From contig DKMK01000131.1 in assembly GCA_002469545.1 (NCBI GenBank), positions 1 through 7,497 of the forward strand: a DNA stretch of 7,497 bases. Reading direction: 5' to 3'. Of this stretch, positions 1 through 5,947 are shown in pieces (position 1 is the first letter of the stretch; each line of letters starts with the position of its first letter). The position numbers were made by a program, and so were the translations under genes. The notes beneath the pieces were generated by a model, which made no database searches, was not told where the DNA came from, and saw nothing but the letters and a program-made list of their open reading frames with translations. The DNA comes from Rhodobacterales bacterium UBA7416 (GTDB taxonomy: Bacteria; Pseudomonadota; Alphaproteobacteria; Rhodobacterales; Rhodobacteraceae).

Positions 1-449
1 ACCCAGCCTTTTTGGCGGCCAATGAAGACTTTACACCAGTCTTTTTCGCATTCATCCAGTTTTCCAATCACGCCCTGTTCTGCAAATGCGCGTGCTTCGG
101 CGCCTTCGTATGCGCGGCGGCGTAGTGGGGTTTTTTCGCCTTTGAAAATTACTGTACGCACGCCTGACAACAGGCGAAAATGCATCCAGCCACCTTGGCC
201 GTCGATATCTTGGACGCGGCGCCAGTGTTCGTATTCGCCGGTAATCATTAATGGCATGTTGCGGTGTTTATAGACCCAGTCGATACGGTGGGATTTTGAA
301 GGCCCACGGCGTGCATATCCTTCGCCTGCTTTCATCGAAACAAAGCGTGGAAGAGGCAAGTTTGTGATGGGACCGCGGTCTTGGGCGAACACATTACTGC
401 CTAGACATGCCACTAAAATACCTGCAATTACTTTGCCTGTTCTAAACAT
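1..449 (-). CDS. Exported SH3-domain protein (SH3_4/DUF1058-like), 5' part only
   Basis: The reading frame starts at ATG 449 on the minus strand and stays open to the left edge, so about 150 N-terminal residues are visible and the C-terminus is missing. Residues 1-22 form a signal peptide: a basic start (MFRTGK), a hydrophobic core, and a likely signal peptidase I site after VFA-22. 'LVAC' at 12-15 also resembles a lipobox, so a lipoprotein is possible. Residues about 36-103 read as one bacterial SH3 domain (RRGPSKSHRIDWVY, EHWRRVQDIDGQGGWMH, LLSGVRTVIF). A second repeat starts near 107 and holds a Cys pair (C134, C139) before a GWV ending. Proteins of this family are periplasmic, probably binding cell wall or protein ligands; the substrate is unknown. 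An AAAGG ribosome-binding site lies at 456-460, six bases from the start. The gene is divergent from the dehydrogenase at 557. Confidence 0.85.
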   Translation of the reverse strand, partial: MFRTGKVIAGILVACLGSNVFAQDRGPITNLPLPRFVSMKAGEGYARRGPSKSHRIDWVYKHRNMPLMITGEYEHWRRVQDIDGQGGWMHFRLLSGVRTVIFKGEKTPLRRRAYEGAEARAFAEQGVIGKLDECEKDWCKVFIGRQKGW

Positions 450-507
450 TGCTCGCCTTTATTTGGGGTTTTGATTTACAGTGGCTTTTTCGCCTTCCCC
501 ATTGGCG

Positions 508-513
508 TAGAAT
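508..513 (+). promoter_or_regulatory. Candidate -10 box for the dehydrogenase gene
   Basis: TAGAAT matches five of six positions of the sigma-70 -10 consensus and lies about 44 bases before the ATG at 557, which would give a leader of roughly 35 bases. No good -35 box sits 16-18 bases upstream (the stretch there is T-rich), so this is a weak call. It lies in the 107-base divergent gap between the SH3-domain gene and the dehydrogenase, which must also contain the promoter for the minus-strand gene; I could not identify that one. Confidence 0.25.
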
Positions 514-541
514 TTGCCAGAATACGCACAAGAAATCCAGT

Positions 542-547
542 AGGAGA
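542..547 (+). promoter_or_regulatory. Ribosome binding site fixing the dehydrogenase start
   Basis: AGGAGA lies nine bases before ATG 557. The same frame is open back to a TTG at 449, but that upstream stretch codes for a Trp/Arg-rich peptide unlike the family and falls in the divergent promoter gap. This site therefore decides for the ATG at 557. Confidence 0.8.
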
Positions 548-556
548 ATTCCAAAC

Positions 557-1540
557 ATGCCAAATTCTGATTTCAAGGTCATCGTAACACGCAAGTTGCC
601 CGATACAGTAGAGGCGCGTTTACAAGAGTTGTTTGATGTGGAATTGAATGAAAGCGACGTGCCGTTCAGCAGTGACCAGCTGGTTTCGGCCATGCAACGC
701 GCCGATGTTTTGGTGCCTACGTTGAATGACCAGATTGACGATACTGTGTTGGCACAAGCAGGGGATCGTTTGAAATTACTGGCAAATTACGGCTCTGGTG
801 TTGATCATATCGATGTGGATGCGGCTCATGCGCAGGGTATTTTGGTTGCCAATTCCCCCACGATCAGTTCTGCCGATACTGCCGACATGACCATTGCATT
901 AATACTGGCCGTGATGCGCCGTTTCAAAGAGGGTTCCACCGTTATGGAATCGGGAAAATGGCAAGGCTGGGCGCCGTCTGCATTATTGGGTGCAAGGGTC
1001 AGTGGCAAAACGTTGGGCATTTTGGGCATGGGGCGTATTGGCACCGCATTGGCCGAACGCGCCCGTGTTTTTGGATTAAACGTACATTATCACAACCGCA
1101 GCAAGGCGCACCCAGATACGGAAACACGCCTGAACGCGACGTATCATGACAGTCTGCACAGCTTGTTACCAGAAGCAGACATTTTGGCTGTTTGTTGCCC
1201 GTTGACAGAGGAAACACAGAATATTTTGGATGCTACGGCCTTAGCTCAAATGAAGCCAACGGCATTTGTGGTAAATACAGCGCGTGGTGGTCTGATTGAC
1301 GAGGCTGCGCTGGAAGATGCGTTGGTAAATGGACGATTGGCCGGCGCCGCGCTGGATGTTTTAGCGACAGGCACGGAAGTAAATCAAACCCTTTGCGATT
1401 TACCAAACGTGATGTTGTTGCCACATATGGGATCAGCCACCCAAGAAGCGCGTCACGAAATGGGTGAAACGGTGATTTTAAATATCAAGATGCACCAAGA
1501 TGGGCATCGCCCACCGAATATGGTTATTCCGAACGTTTAA
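557..1540 (+). CDS. D-2-hydroxyacid dehydrogenase (glyoxylate/hydroxypyruvate reductase-like)
   Basis: This 327-residue protein belongs to the D-isomer-specific 2-hydroxyacid dehydrogenases, which reduce 2-oxoacids such as glyoxylate or hydroxypyruvate in the cytoplasm. The Rossmann nucleotide-binding loop is GMGRIG at 157-162. The strand that normally ends in the NAD-selecting Asp here reads YHNRSK (178-183), with Arg181, so NADPH is the expected cofactor. Substrate-binding features are NYGSGVDHID (77-86), the catalytic Arg243 in NTARGG, and His290 in LLPHMGSAT. The usual Glu of the Arg-Glu-His set ('DVFxxEP') is not at its standard position: the segment reads DVLATGTEVN, with Glu274 two residues later. 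I recall the same shift in GyaR-like proteins of alphaproteobacteria, so it is probably a subfamily trait. The gene ends 18 bases from the convergent MOSC gene, with no clear terminator between. The exact substrate is inferred, not shown. Confidence 0.9.
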   Translation: MPNSDFKVIVTRKLPDTVEARLQELFDVELNESDVPFSSDQLVSAMQRADVLVPTLNDQIDDTVLAQAGDRLKLLANYGSGVDHIDVDAAHAQGILVANSPTISSADTADMTIALILAVMRRFKEGSTVMESGKWQGWAPSALLGARVSGKTLGILGMGRIGTALAERARVFGLNVHYHNRSKAHPDTETRLNATYHDSLHSLLPEADILAVCCPLTEETQNILDATALAQMKPTAFVVNTARGGLIDEAALEDALVNGRLAGAALDVLATGTEVNQTLCDLPNVMLLPHMGSATQEARHEMGETVILNIKMHQDGHRPPNMVIPNV

Positions 1541-1558
1541 TTTTTCGCGGAAATAGTA

Positions 1559-2104
1559 TCAAACCTTGGTCAGCGGCGTTCCATTTACAATCACTCCATC
1601 GGTCACGATTTCGCATGTCACGCCACGTAGACGGCGCGTGATGTTGTCCTCTTGGCGGACCCAATCCAATGCATCTGAACCATACCGCACCTTCCATTTA
1701 ACACAGGCATCGTTCCAATAATCATTGACGCGCAACTGCGCTGTTCCTGCCTGTAGGATGGTGCCAATCGGTAGGTTTTCGTGTGACAGATCCATGTCGA
1801 CGATCATTGTGTCGCCGGGGTGCAGGTCATCACTGCTTGGGTCGCAAACCAATTCTAGGACGCGTTTTTGCAATATGCTGACTTGGATGCGTGGATCGCC
1901 TGAGCCATCTTCCAGTTTCATCCATGGTGTGTGGGACCACCGGCAATTTTGGACGCCACCCGCCGCTGTGACAGCGATTTCATCGACATATGTGCGCGCG
2001 CCGAAATCGGGGCGAAAGCATAGTTGCTCGATGATTGCGCCGTCTTTGGGCGCGGACATGATTGATGAAATTGCGGCATCGAGGGTTGCGCGATCAGGCT
2101 TCAT
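1559..2104 (-). CDS. MOSC-domain protein
   Basis: The protein has 181 residues from the preferred ATG at 2104. Its middle and C-terminal part fits a MOSC-type beta-barrel: SGDPRIQVSILQKRVLEL (68-85), HPGDTMIVDMDLSHENLPIG (95-114), then LQAGTAQLRVNDYWNDACVKW (117-137) with Cys134 at the place of the conserved MOSC cysteine. MOSC domains are known from molybdenum cofactor sulfurases and Mo-dependent amidoxime reductases, where the cysteine carries sulfur or contacts the cofactor. Whether this protein binds cofactor is inference. The N-terminal 60 residues (one FRPDFG and one CRWSHTPW motif) have no function I recognise. It is the last gene of the coaBC-dut-moeB operon and its start lies inside the 3' end of moeB, overlapping by 11 bases. 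A start at 2122 would add MSVEDK but has no ribosome-binding site. Confidence 0.75.
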   Translation of the reverse strand: MKPDRATLDAAISSIMSAPKDGAIIEQLCFRPDFGARTYVDEIAVTAAGGVQNCRWSHTPWMKLEDGSGDPRIQVSILQKRVLELVCDPSSDDLHPGDTMIVDMDLSHENLPIGTILQAGTAQLRVNDYWNDACVKWKVRYGSDALDWVRQEDNITRRLRGVTCEIVTDGVIVNGTPLTKV

Positions 2105-3017
2105 TTTGTCCTCCACAGACATGGCATTTTGGGTTTTTCATTATTTTCACCTTACGCGTATCCCCGTAAAGCGCATCAAAAATCAACATCTCCGAAGACA
2201 AAGTTTTTCCCGCGCCTGTGATGTGTTTTATCGCCTCTGCCGCCATCATTGATCCGATGATGCCGGGCAATGCGCCCATGACGCCTGCACTGGCGCAATC
2301 GGGGGCCAAACCATCTGCGGGCTCGGTGGGAAAAACACATGCATAACACGGCGTATTTGGGGTGTCGTTGAACAGGCTCAGCTGCCCTTCCCATTGGGTG
2401 ATTGCACCTGACAACAGCGGTTTATTTTGGATGATGCAGGCGGTGTTGACCATTTGGCGCGTTGCGAAATTATCAGTTCCGTCAATAATCAAATCAAAGT
2501 CAGCGAATAACGTTTGTGCATCGCTGACGGTTAAGCGGCGGTTGTATGGAAGGACTGATATAAAGGGGTTTAGTTTCGCCAAACTGGATTGTGCCGCGAA
2601 AACCTTGGGCATGTTAAACTGATCTTCGTTAAACAAAACTTGGCGTTGTAAATTGGACAAGCTGACGGTGTCATCATCGACCACACCAATGGTTCCGACA
2701 CCCGCCGCCGCAAGGTATGACAATACGGGCGATCCAAGTCCGCCAGCACCAACAACCAACACGCGTGCATTGCGTAGTTTTGCTTGGCCTTGGCCACCGA
2801 CCTCTCGCAATACAATATGACGGGCATAGCGTTCCAGTTCGGCGTCGGACATTTGCGATTTGGGTGTATCGTCAGGACGGTTGTTCAGGGATTCGCGTGC
2901 GGTTGCGGATGCACGACGCAAAAAGCGGATATAGAAAATGACAGCCCAAAACAGCACCAACAGAAAGGCACCCTGTGGTGAAATTATCTGTGACAGTGCG
3001 TTTAAGAACCCGTCCAT
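2094..3017 (-). CDS. moeB: MoeB/ThiF-family adenylyltransferase with N-terminal membrane anchor
   Basis: This 307-residue E1-like enzyme should adenylate the C-terminal glycine of a MoaD- or ThiS-type sulfur carrier, feeding molybdopterin or thiamine synthesis. Visible motifs are RYARHIVLREVGGQGQAKL (63-81), the ATP loop GAGGLG (90-95), DDDTVSLSNLQRQ (114-126), the substrate-binding DGTDNFATR (179-187), the conserved Cys241 in PDCASAGVMG, and four zinc-ligand cysteines in CYAC (224-227) and CHVC (298-301). No rhodanese domain follows. Unlike E. coli MoeB, about 55 residues precede the catalytic core and include one hydrophobic segment (about 16-31) followed by RFLRR, suggesting a single inner-membrane anchor with the enzyme in the cytoplasm. 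The ATG at 3017 overlaps the dut stop as TGATG; a TTG at 3020 is possible but less likely. MoeB versus ThiF cannot be settled by sequence alone; the MOSC neighbour favours MoeB. Confidence 0.85.
   Translation of the reverse strand: MDGFLNALSQIISPQGAFLLVLFWAVIFYIRFLRRASATARESLNNRPDDTPKSQMSDAELERYARHIVLREVGGQGQAKLRNARVLVVGAGGLGSPVLSYLAAAGVGTIGVVDDDTVSLSNLQRQVLFNEDQFNMPKVFAAQSSLAKLNPFISVLPYNRRLTVSDAQTLFADFDLIIDGTDNFATRQMVNTACIIQNKPLLSGAITQWEGQLSLFNDTPNTPCYACVFPTEPADGLAPDCASAGVMGALPGIIGSMMAAEAIKHITGAGKTLSSEMLIFDALYGDTRKVKIMKNPKCHVCGGQNEA
2109..2114 (-). promoter_or_regulatory. Ribosome binding site fixing the MOSC gene start
   Basis: GGAGGA, a near-perfect Shine-Dalgarno sequence, lies four to five bases before ATG 2104. 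It is built from the two glycine codons following the last zinc-binding Cys of moeB, so translation of the MOSC gene is probably coupled to the end of moeB. It lies downstream of the alternative ATG at 2122, which argues against that start. Confidence 0.7.
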
Positions 3018-3481
3018 CAACGACGACCTGTTGACCCAAAACCGCCAACGCCGCGTGTGGTTTCATCCAAGTTTTCCACCACGTTCCACGCCGCCTGAAT
3101 TACAGGAGCAAAGATAATTTGTGCAATGCGATCACCGTGATCGATATGAAATTCAGTGTGCCCGTGATTGATCAAGATCACACCCAACGGCCCGCGATAA
3201 TCCGCGTCAATTGTTCCCGGCGTGTTGGGCAGGCTGATACCGTGCTTTAGTGCAAGACCCGAACGCGGTCTGATTTGCGCCTCGTATCCAGCTGGAATTC
3301 CGATGGACAGGCCCGTTGGGATCAGTGCGCGTGCGCCAGATGCAATGGTGATACCAGCGGCGCGTGATTGTTCGGGCAGATTGGCACGTAAGTCCATGCC
3401 GGCAGATTGGGGAGTTTCGTATGCTGGCAACGGCTGGGCTGTGTCTGCACCATCAACGAATGTGACCTGAACGTTGATCAT
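3017..3481 (-). CDS. dut: Deoxyuridine 5'-triphosphate nucleotidohydrolase (dUTPase)
   Basis: This 154-residue protein is a complete trimeric dUTPase, which hydrolyses dUTP to dUMP and pyrophosphate. It keeps uracil out of DNA and supplies dUMP for thymidylate synthesis. All five family motifs are present: AGMDLRA (27-33), RPRSGLA (71-77), GTIDADYRG (89-97) with the catalytic Asp92, GDRIAQIIFAP (116-126), and the flexible C-terminal P-loop-like RGVGGFGSTG (143-152). Length is normal for the family. The start overlaps the coaBC stop as ATGA, and its own stop overlaps the moeB start as TGATG, so the three genes are almost certainly one transcript with coupled translation. The coaBC-dut pairing is common in bacteria. 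Confidence 0.97.
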   Translation of the reverse strand: MINVQVTFVDGADTAQPLPAYETPQSAGMDLRANLPEQSRAAGITIASGARALIPTGLSIGIPAGYEAQIRPRSGLALKHGISLPNTPGTIDADYRGPLGVILINHGHTEFHIDHGDRIAQIIFAPVIQAAWNVVENLDETTRGVGGFGSTGRR

Positions 3482-4674
3482 CCCAATTCATCCGCAATGT
3501 GTTGTGCCAGTTTTTTCGCTACGGCGTCTTTGGACATTCGTGGCCAATCAATTACATCGTTTGCTGTGATGAGGGTCACGTCATTTTCAGAACCACCCAT
3601 GATACCCGTTTCAGGGGACACATCATTAGCGAGGATCCAATCACATTGTTTACGTATGCGTTTGGCAGTGGCGTTTTTAATCACGTCGTCCGTTTCGGCG
3701 GCGAAACCAACAATTAGATTTGGGCGGTCATTTTTCAATTGCGAAACAGTTGCCAAGATATCGGGGTTTTCGGTGAAATCCAAAACAGGGATATCGCCAG
3801 ATGCATTTTTCTTAATCTTACTGTCGGTTGAGTTTTTCATCCGCCAATCGGCAACTGCGGCGGCGAAAACTGCGCCGTCACATGGCAAGGCACTTTGTAC
3901 GGCATCCAACATTTCACGCGCCGTTTCAACATGGATGATATCGCAACCCAATGGCATGTCAGCACGTGCTGGACCTGTGACAAAACTGACCCGTGCACCA
4001 AGGGCTGCCAGTGCATTTGCAATTGCCGTGCCTTGTGATCCCGATGAGCGGTTCGCGATATAACGCACTGGATCAATCGGTTCATGGGTCGGACCAGAAG
4101 TGACAATAACATGCTTGCCCTTCAGTGGGCCGTTTAACAAAATATCTGACGCCGCATCCACAATCGCATCGGGTTCTGTCATGCGACCAAAACCAAATTC
4201 ACCGCATGCCATATCGCCTTCATCTGGGCCACAGACGTGAATTCCATCTGCACGTAATGTTTTTAAATTGCGTTGAGTGCCGGTATGTTCCCACATGCGA
4301 ACGTTCATAGCTGGCGCAATCATCACAGGTGTATCGGTGGCCAACAGCAGGGTTGTCGCCAAATCAGACGCCATGCCTAGTGCCATTTTTGCCATCAAAT
4401 CACCCGTGGCAGGCGCCACGATAATCAGATCGGCTGACCGTGATAATTCGATGTGACCCATTTCCGCCTCGTCTGTCAGATCAAACAAGTCTTGGAAAAC
4501 TTTGTTGCCTGACAGGGCTGACACAGACAACGGCGTTACGAATTCGGATGCTGCACGCGTCATTACAGGCACAACAGATGCGCCACGTTTTTGCAAAGCG
4601 CGGATTAATTCCAGCGATTTATAGGCGGCAATACCGCCCCCAATGATCAATAAAACCCGTCTGCCGTTTAACAT
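3478..4674 (-). CDS. coaBC: Bifunctional phosphopantothenoylcysteine decarboxylase / phosphopantothenate-cysteine ligase
   Basis: This 398-residue fusion carries two steps of coenzyme A synthesis: CoaB joins cysteine to 4'-phosphopantothenate and CoaC decarboxylates the product. The N-terminal flavin domain (about 1-180) shows the FMN-binding start LLIIGGGIAAYK, catalytic His74 in GHIELSRSAD, APAMNVRMW (120-128), and the substrate-clamp Cys157 in MACGEFGFGRM. The CoaB domain (about 185-398) shows VTSGPTHEPIDPVRYIANRS (191-210), with Asn208 at the position needed for the acyl-nucleotide intermediate, then AAAVADWR (271-278) and the lysine cluster KIKK (286-289). The ATG at 4674 matches the usual family start (MLxGxRxLLIIGGGIAAYK). 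ATG 4689 would add five residues, and a TTG at 4731 falls in the proposed -35 box. It is the first gene of the minus-strand operon. Confidence 0.96.
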   Translation of the reverse strand: MLNGRRVLLIIGGGIAAYKSLELIRALQKRGASVVPVMTRAASEFVTPLSVSALSGNKVFQDLFDLTDEAEMGHIELSRSADLIIVAPATGDLMAKMALGMASDLATTLLLATDTPVMIAPAMNVRMWEHTGTQRNLKTLRADGIHVCGPDEGDMACGEFGFGRMTEPDAIVDAASDILLNGPLKGKHVIVTSGPTHEPIDPVRYIANRSSGSQGTAIANALAALGARVSFVTGPARADMPLGCDIIHVETAREMLDAVQSALPCDGAVFAAAVADWRMKNSTDSKIKKNASGDIPVLDFTENPDILATVSQLKNDRPNLIVGFAAETDDVIKNATAKRIRKQCDWILANDVSPETGIMGGSENDVTLITANDVIDWPRMSKDAVAKKLAQHIADELG

Positions 4675-4702
4675 GTTTGTCGTGTCCATTTTGTCTGACT
4701 TA

Positions 4703-4731
4703 TGTGTAATGGCGACGATGCTGGCTGGCAA
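4703..4731 (-). promoter_or_regulatory. Candidate sigma-70 promoter of the coaBC-dut-moeB-MOSC operon
   Basis: On the minus strand TTGCCA (4731-4726, five of six -35 matches) is followed after 17 bases by TACACA (4708-4703, three of six -10 matches). Transcription would begin near 4696. That leaves a leader of about 22 bases for the ATG at 4674 but only about 7 for the one at 4689, supporting the shorter CoaBC protein. The spacing is ideal but the -10 is weak, so this is a candidate only. Confidence 0.4.
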
Positions 4732-4795
4732 GCGGGGGATGGATGCAAAGTTTCATTCGTGCTAGGCAAAGCGCGATAAAGAGAACGAGAACATC

Positions 4796-5311
4796 ATGGA
4801 ACAGAACTTTCCAAAGCTTACACTGGTATTGGGCGGCGCAAATTCAGGTAAGTCAGCATTTGCTGAACGGCTGACGCGGGCTGCAGGGATGCCCAAGACT
4901 TATGTTGCCACAGCGCAGGCGTTTGACGATGAAATGCAAGCGAAGATTGCACAACATCGGGTGGATCGCGGTACAGATTGGGATACGGTAGAAGCACCGA
5001 TGGATATTGTCGCCGCGCTGGGTAATGGCGTGACGTTGGTGGACTGTCTGACGCTTTGGCTTAGTAATCACATTTTGATGGGCATGGATGTGGACACCAC
5101 TGACTTTTTGGCTGCTATTGATAGCCCAGTCGTTTGCGTTTCGAACGAAGCCGGTTTGGGTGTTGTGCCAGACAATGCACTGGCGCGGAAATTTAGATCA
5201 GCACAGGGACAATTGAACCAAGATATTGCCGCCACTGCTGATTTGGTGGTGTTGGTAACAGCCGGTATTCCGATGGTTCTAAAGGGGCAGTTACCCCGAT
5301 CCATGTCATGA
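4796..5311 (+). CDS. cobU: Bifunctional adenosylcobinamide kinase / adenosylcobinamide-phosphate guanylyltransferase
   Basis: This 171-residue enzyme (CobU/CobP) phosphorylates adenosylcobinamide and then transfers GMP to it, activating the lower-ligand attachment step of cobalamin synthesis and salvage. The P-loop GGANSGKS is at 13-20. His54 in QHRVDRGTDWDTVEAP is the residue expected to carry GMP. The family signatures VDCLTLWLSN (82-91), SNEAGLGVVP (116-125), LARKFRSAQGQLNQ (129-142) and a GIPMVLK end are all present. Length is normal. A weak purine-rich site (GAGAACGAGA, 4781-4790) precedes the ATG. The gene is divergent from coaBC, with 121 bases between the two starts. Its TGA overlaps the next gene's ATG as ATGA. 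Confidence 0.95.
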   Translation: MEQNFPKLTLVLGGANSGKSAFAERLTRAAGMPKTYVATAQAFDDEMQAKIAQHRVDRGTDWDTVEAPMDIVAALGNGVTLVDCLTLWLSNHILMGMDVDTTDFLAAIDSPVVCVSNEAGLGVVPDNALARKFRSAQGQLNQDIAATADLVVLVTAGIPMVLKGQLPRSMS

Positions 5312-5889
5312 CAAATTGGTGGTGGATACGGCACGGACCGACGCATATGAGCAGCTTTGTCGGCTGGTCGGATGTGCCTGCGGATTTGACAGATACTGCA
5401 ACATTGGCACGACTGCATGATCATTTGCCTGATGATGCGGTTGTGATTTCGTCTGATCTGATCCGATGTGTCGCAACGGCCGATGCAATCCAAGGCGCCC
5501 GCCAACGACTGGACCATGATGACCAGTTGCGCGAATTTCATTTTGGAGATTGGGAGTTGCGTAATTACCGTGAAATCAGCGATGAGCATCCTGAATTGGC
5601 ACGTGAATATTGGTCTAACCCAGGTGACAGCGCGCCACCAAATGGCGAAAGCTGGAACGTTGGCGCCATGCGCGTAAATGCAGCAGTGGATCGTATTTCG
5701 CAGGCTTATGCAGGACGCCATATTGTGGCCGTCGCGCATTTCGGCGTGATTTTAACACAAGTTCAACGTGCCACAGGAATGAGCGCCAGCAGCGCCTTAG
5801 GTTTCCAAATTGATAACCTTTCGCTAACCGAAATTGAACATATGGGTGGTGAAGATTGGCGTATTTTGGGTGTTAATCACAACCTGTGA
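5308..5889 (+). CDS. Histidine phosphatase family protein, probable alpha-ribazole phosphatase (CobC-like)
   Basis: This 193-residue protein is a branch-1 histidine phosphatase (phosphoglycerate mutase fold). The catalytic phospho-His is His9 in WIRHGPT, helped by Arg53 in SSDLIRC, Glu76 in LREFHFGDWE, and His144 in VAHFG, where most relatives have AHGG or SHGG. CobC removes phosphate from alpha-ribazole phosphate or adenosylcobalamin phosphate in nucleotide-loop assembly. Assignment to that role rests mainly on the 4-base ATGA overlap with cobU and shared transcription, since motifs alone do not separate CobC from other small-molecule phosphatases of this fold. No signal peptide or membrane segment is seen, so it should be cytoplasmic. 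No cobS, cobT or cobalamin riboswitch is recognised in the window. Confidence 0.8.
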   Translation: MTNWWWIRHGPTHMSSFVGWSDVPADLTDTATLARLHDHLPDDAVVISSDLIRCVATADAIQGARQRLDHDDQLREFHFGDWELRNYREISDEHPELAREYWSNPGDSAPPNGESWNVGAMRVNAAVDRISQAYAGRHIVAVAHFGVILTQVQRATGMSASSALGFQIDNLSLTEIEHMGGEDWRILGVNHNL

Positions 5890-5904
5890 TCATCGCATTC
5901 ACAG
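5884..5904 (+). terminator. Weak inverted repeat at the end of the cobU unit
   Basis: CTGTGA (5884-5889, including the stop codon) pairs with TCACAG (5899-5904) across a 9-base loop. The six-pair stem is followed by ATTTGCGTTTG rather than a clean T run, so it is at best a poor intrinsic terminator. It lies in the 58-base gap before the GST gene. Confidence 0.2.
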
Positions 5905-5947
5905 ATTTGCGTTTGCCAAAATTTAACACACGGGGCACTCTATAAAA

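Noticed and set aside
449..556. In-frame 36-codon extension of the dehydrogenase gene from a TTG at 449
   Set aside because: It lies in the divergent promoter gap, encodes a peptide unlike the family, and a good AGGAGA site points to the ATG at 557.
1541..1558. Possible bidirectional terminator between the convergent dehydrogenase and MOSC genes
   Set aside because: The only stem is TTTC-GCG-GAAA, four weak pairs, too unstable to support a terminator call.
4675..4731. Longer CoaBC starting at a TTG at 4731 or an ATG at 4689
   Set aside because: The TTG has no ribosome-binding site and overlaps a likely -35 box; the family normally starts with MLxGxR, which matches the ATG at 4674. The ATG at 4689 cannot be excluded entirely.
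5284..5297. GGGG/CCCC hairpin just before the histidine phosphatase start
   Set aside because: It is only four pairs, lies within cobU codons for the normal GIPMVLKGQLPRS ending, and is easily explained by chance.
5068..5739. Long antisense open frame across cobU and the histidine phosphatase gene
   Set aside because: It is Cys/His/Ile-rich with no recognisable domain, and both plus-strand genes beneath it have complete family motifs.
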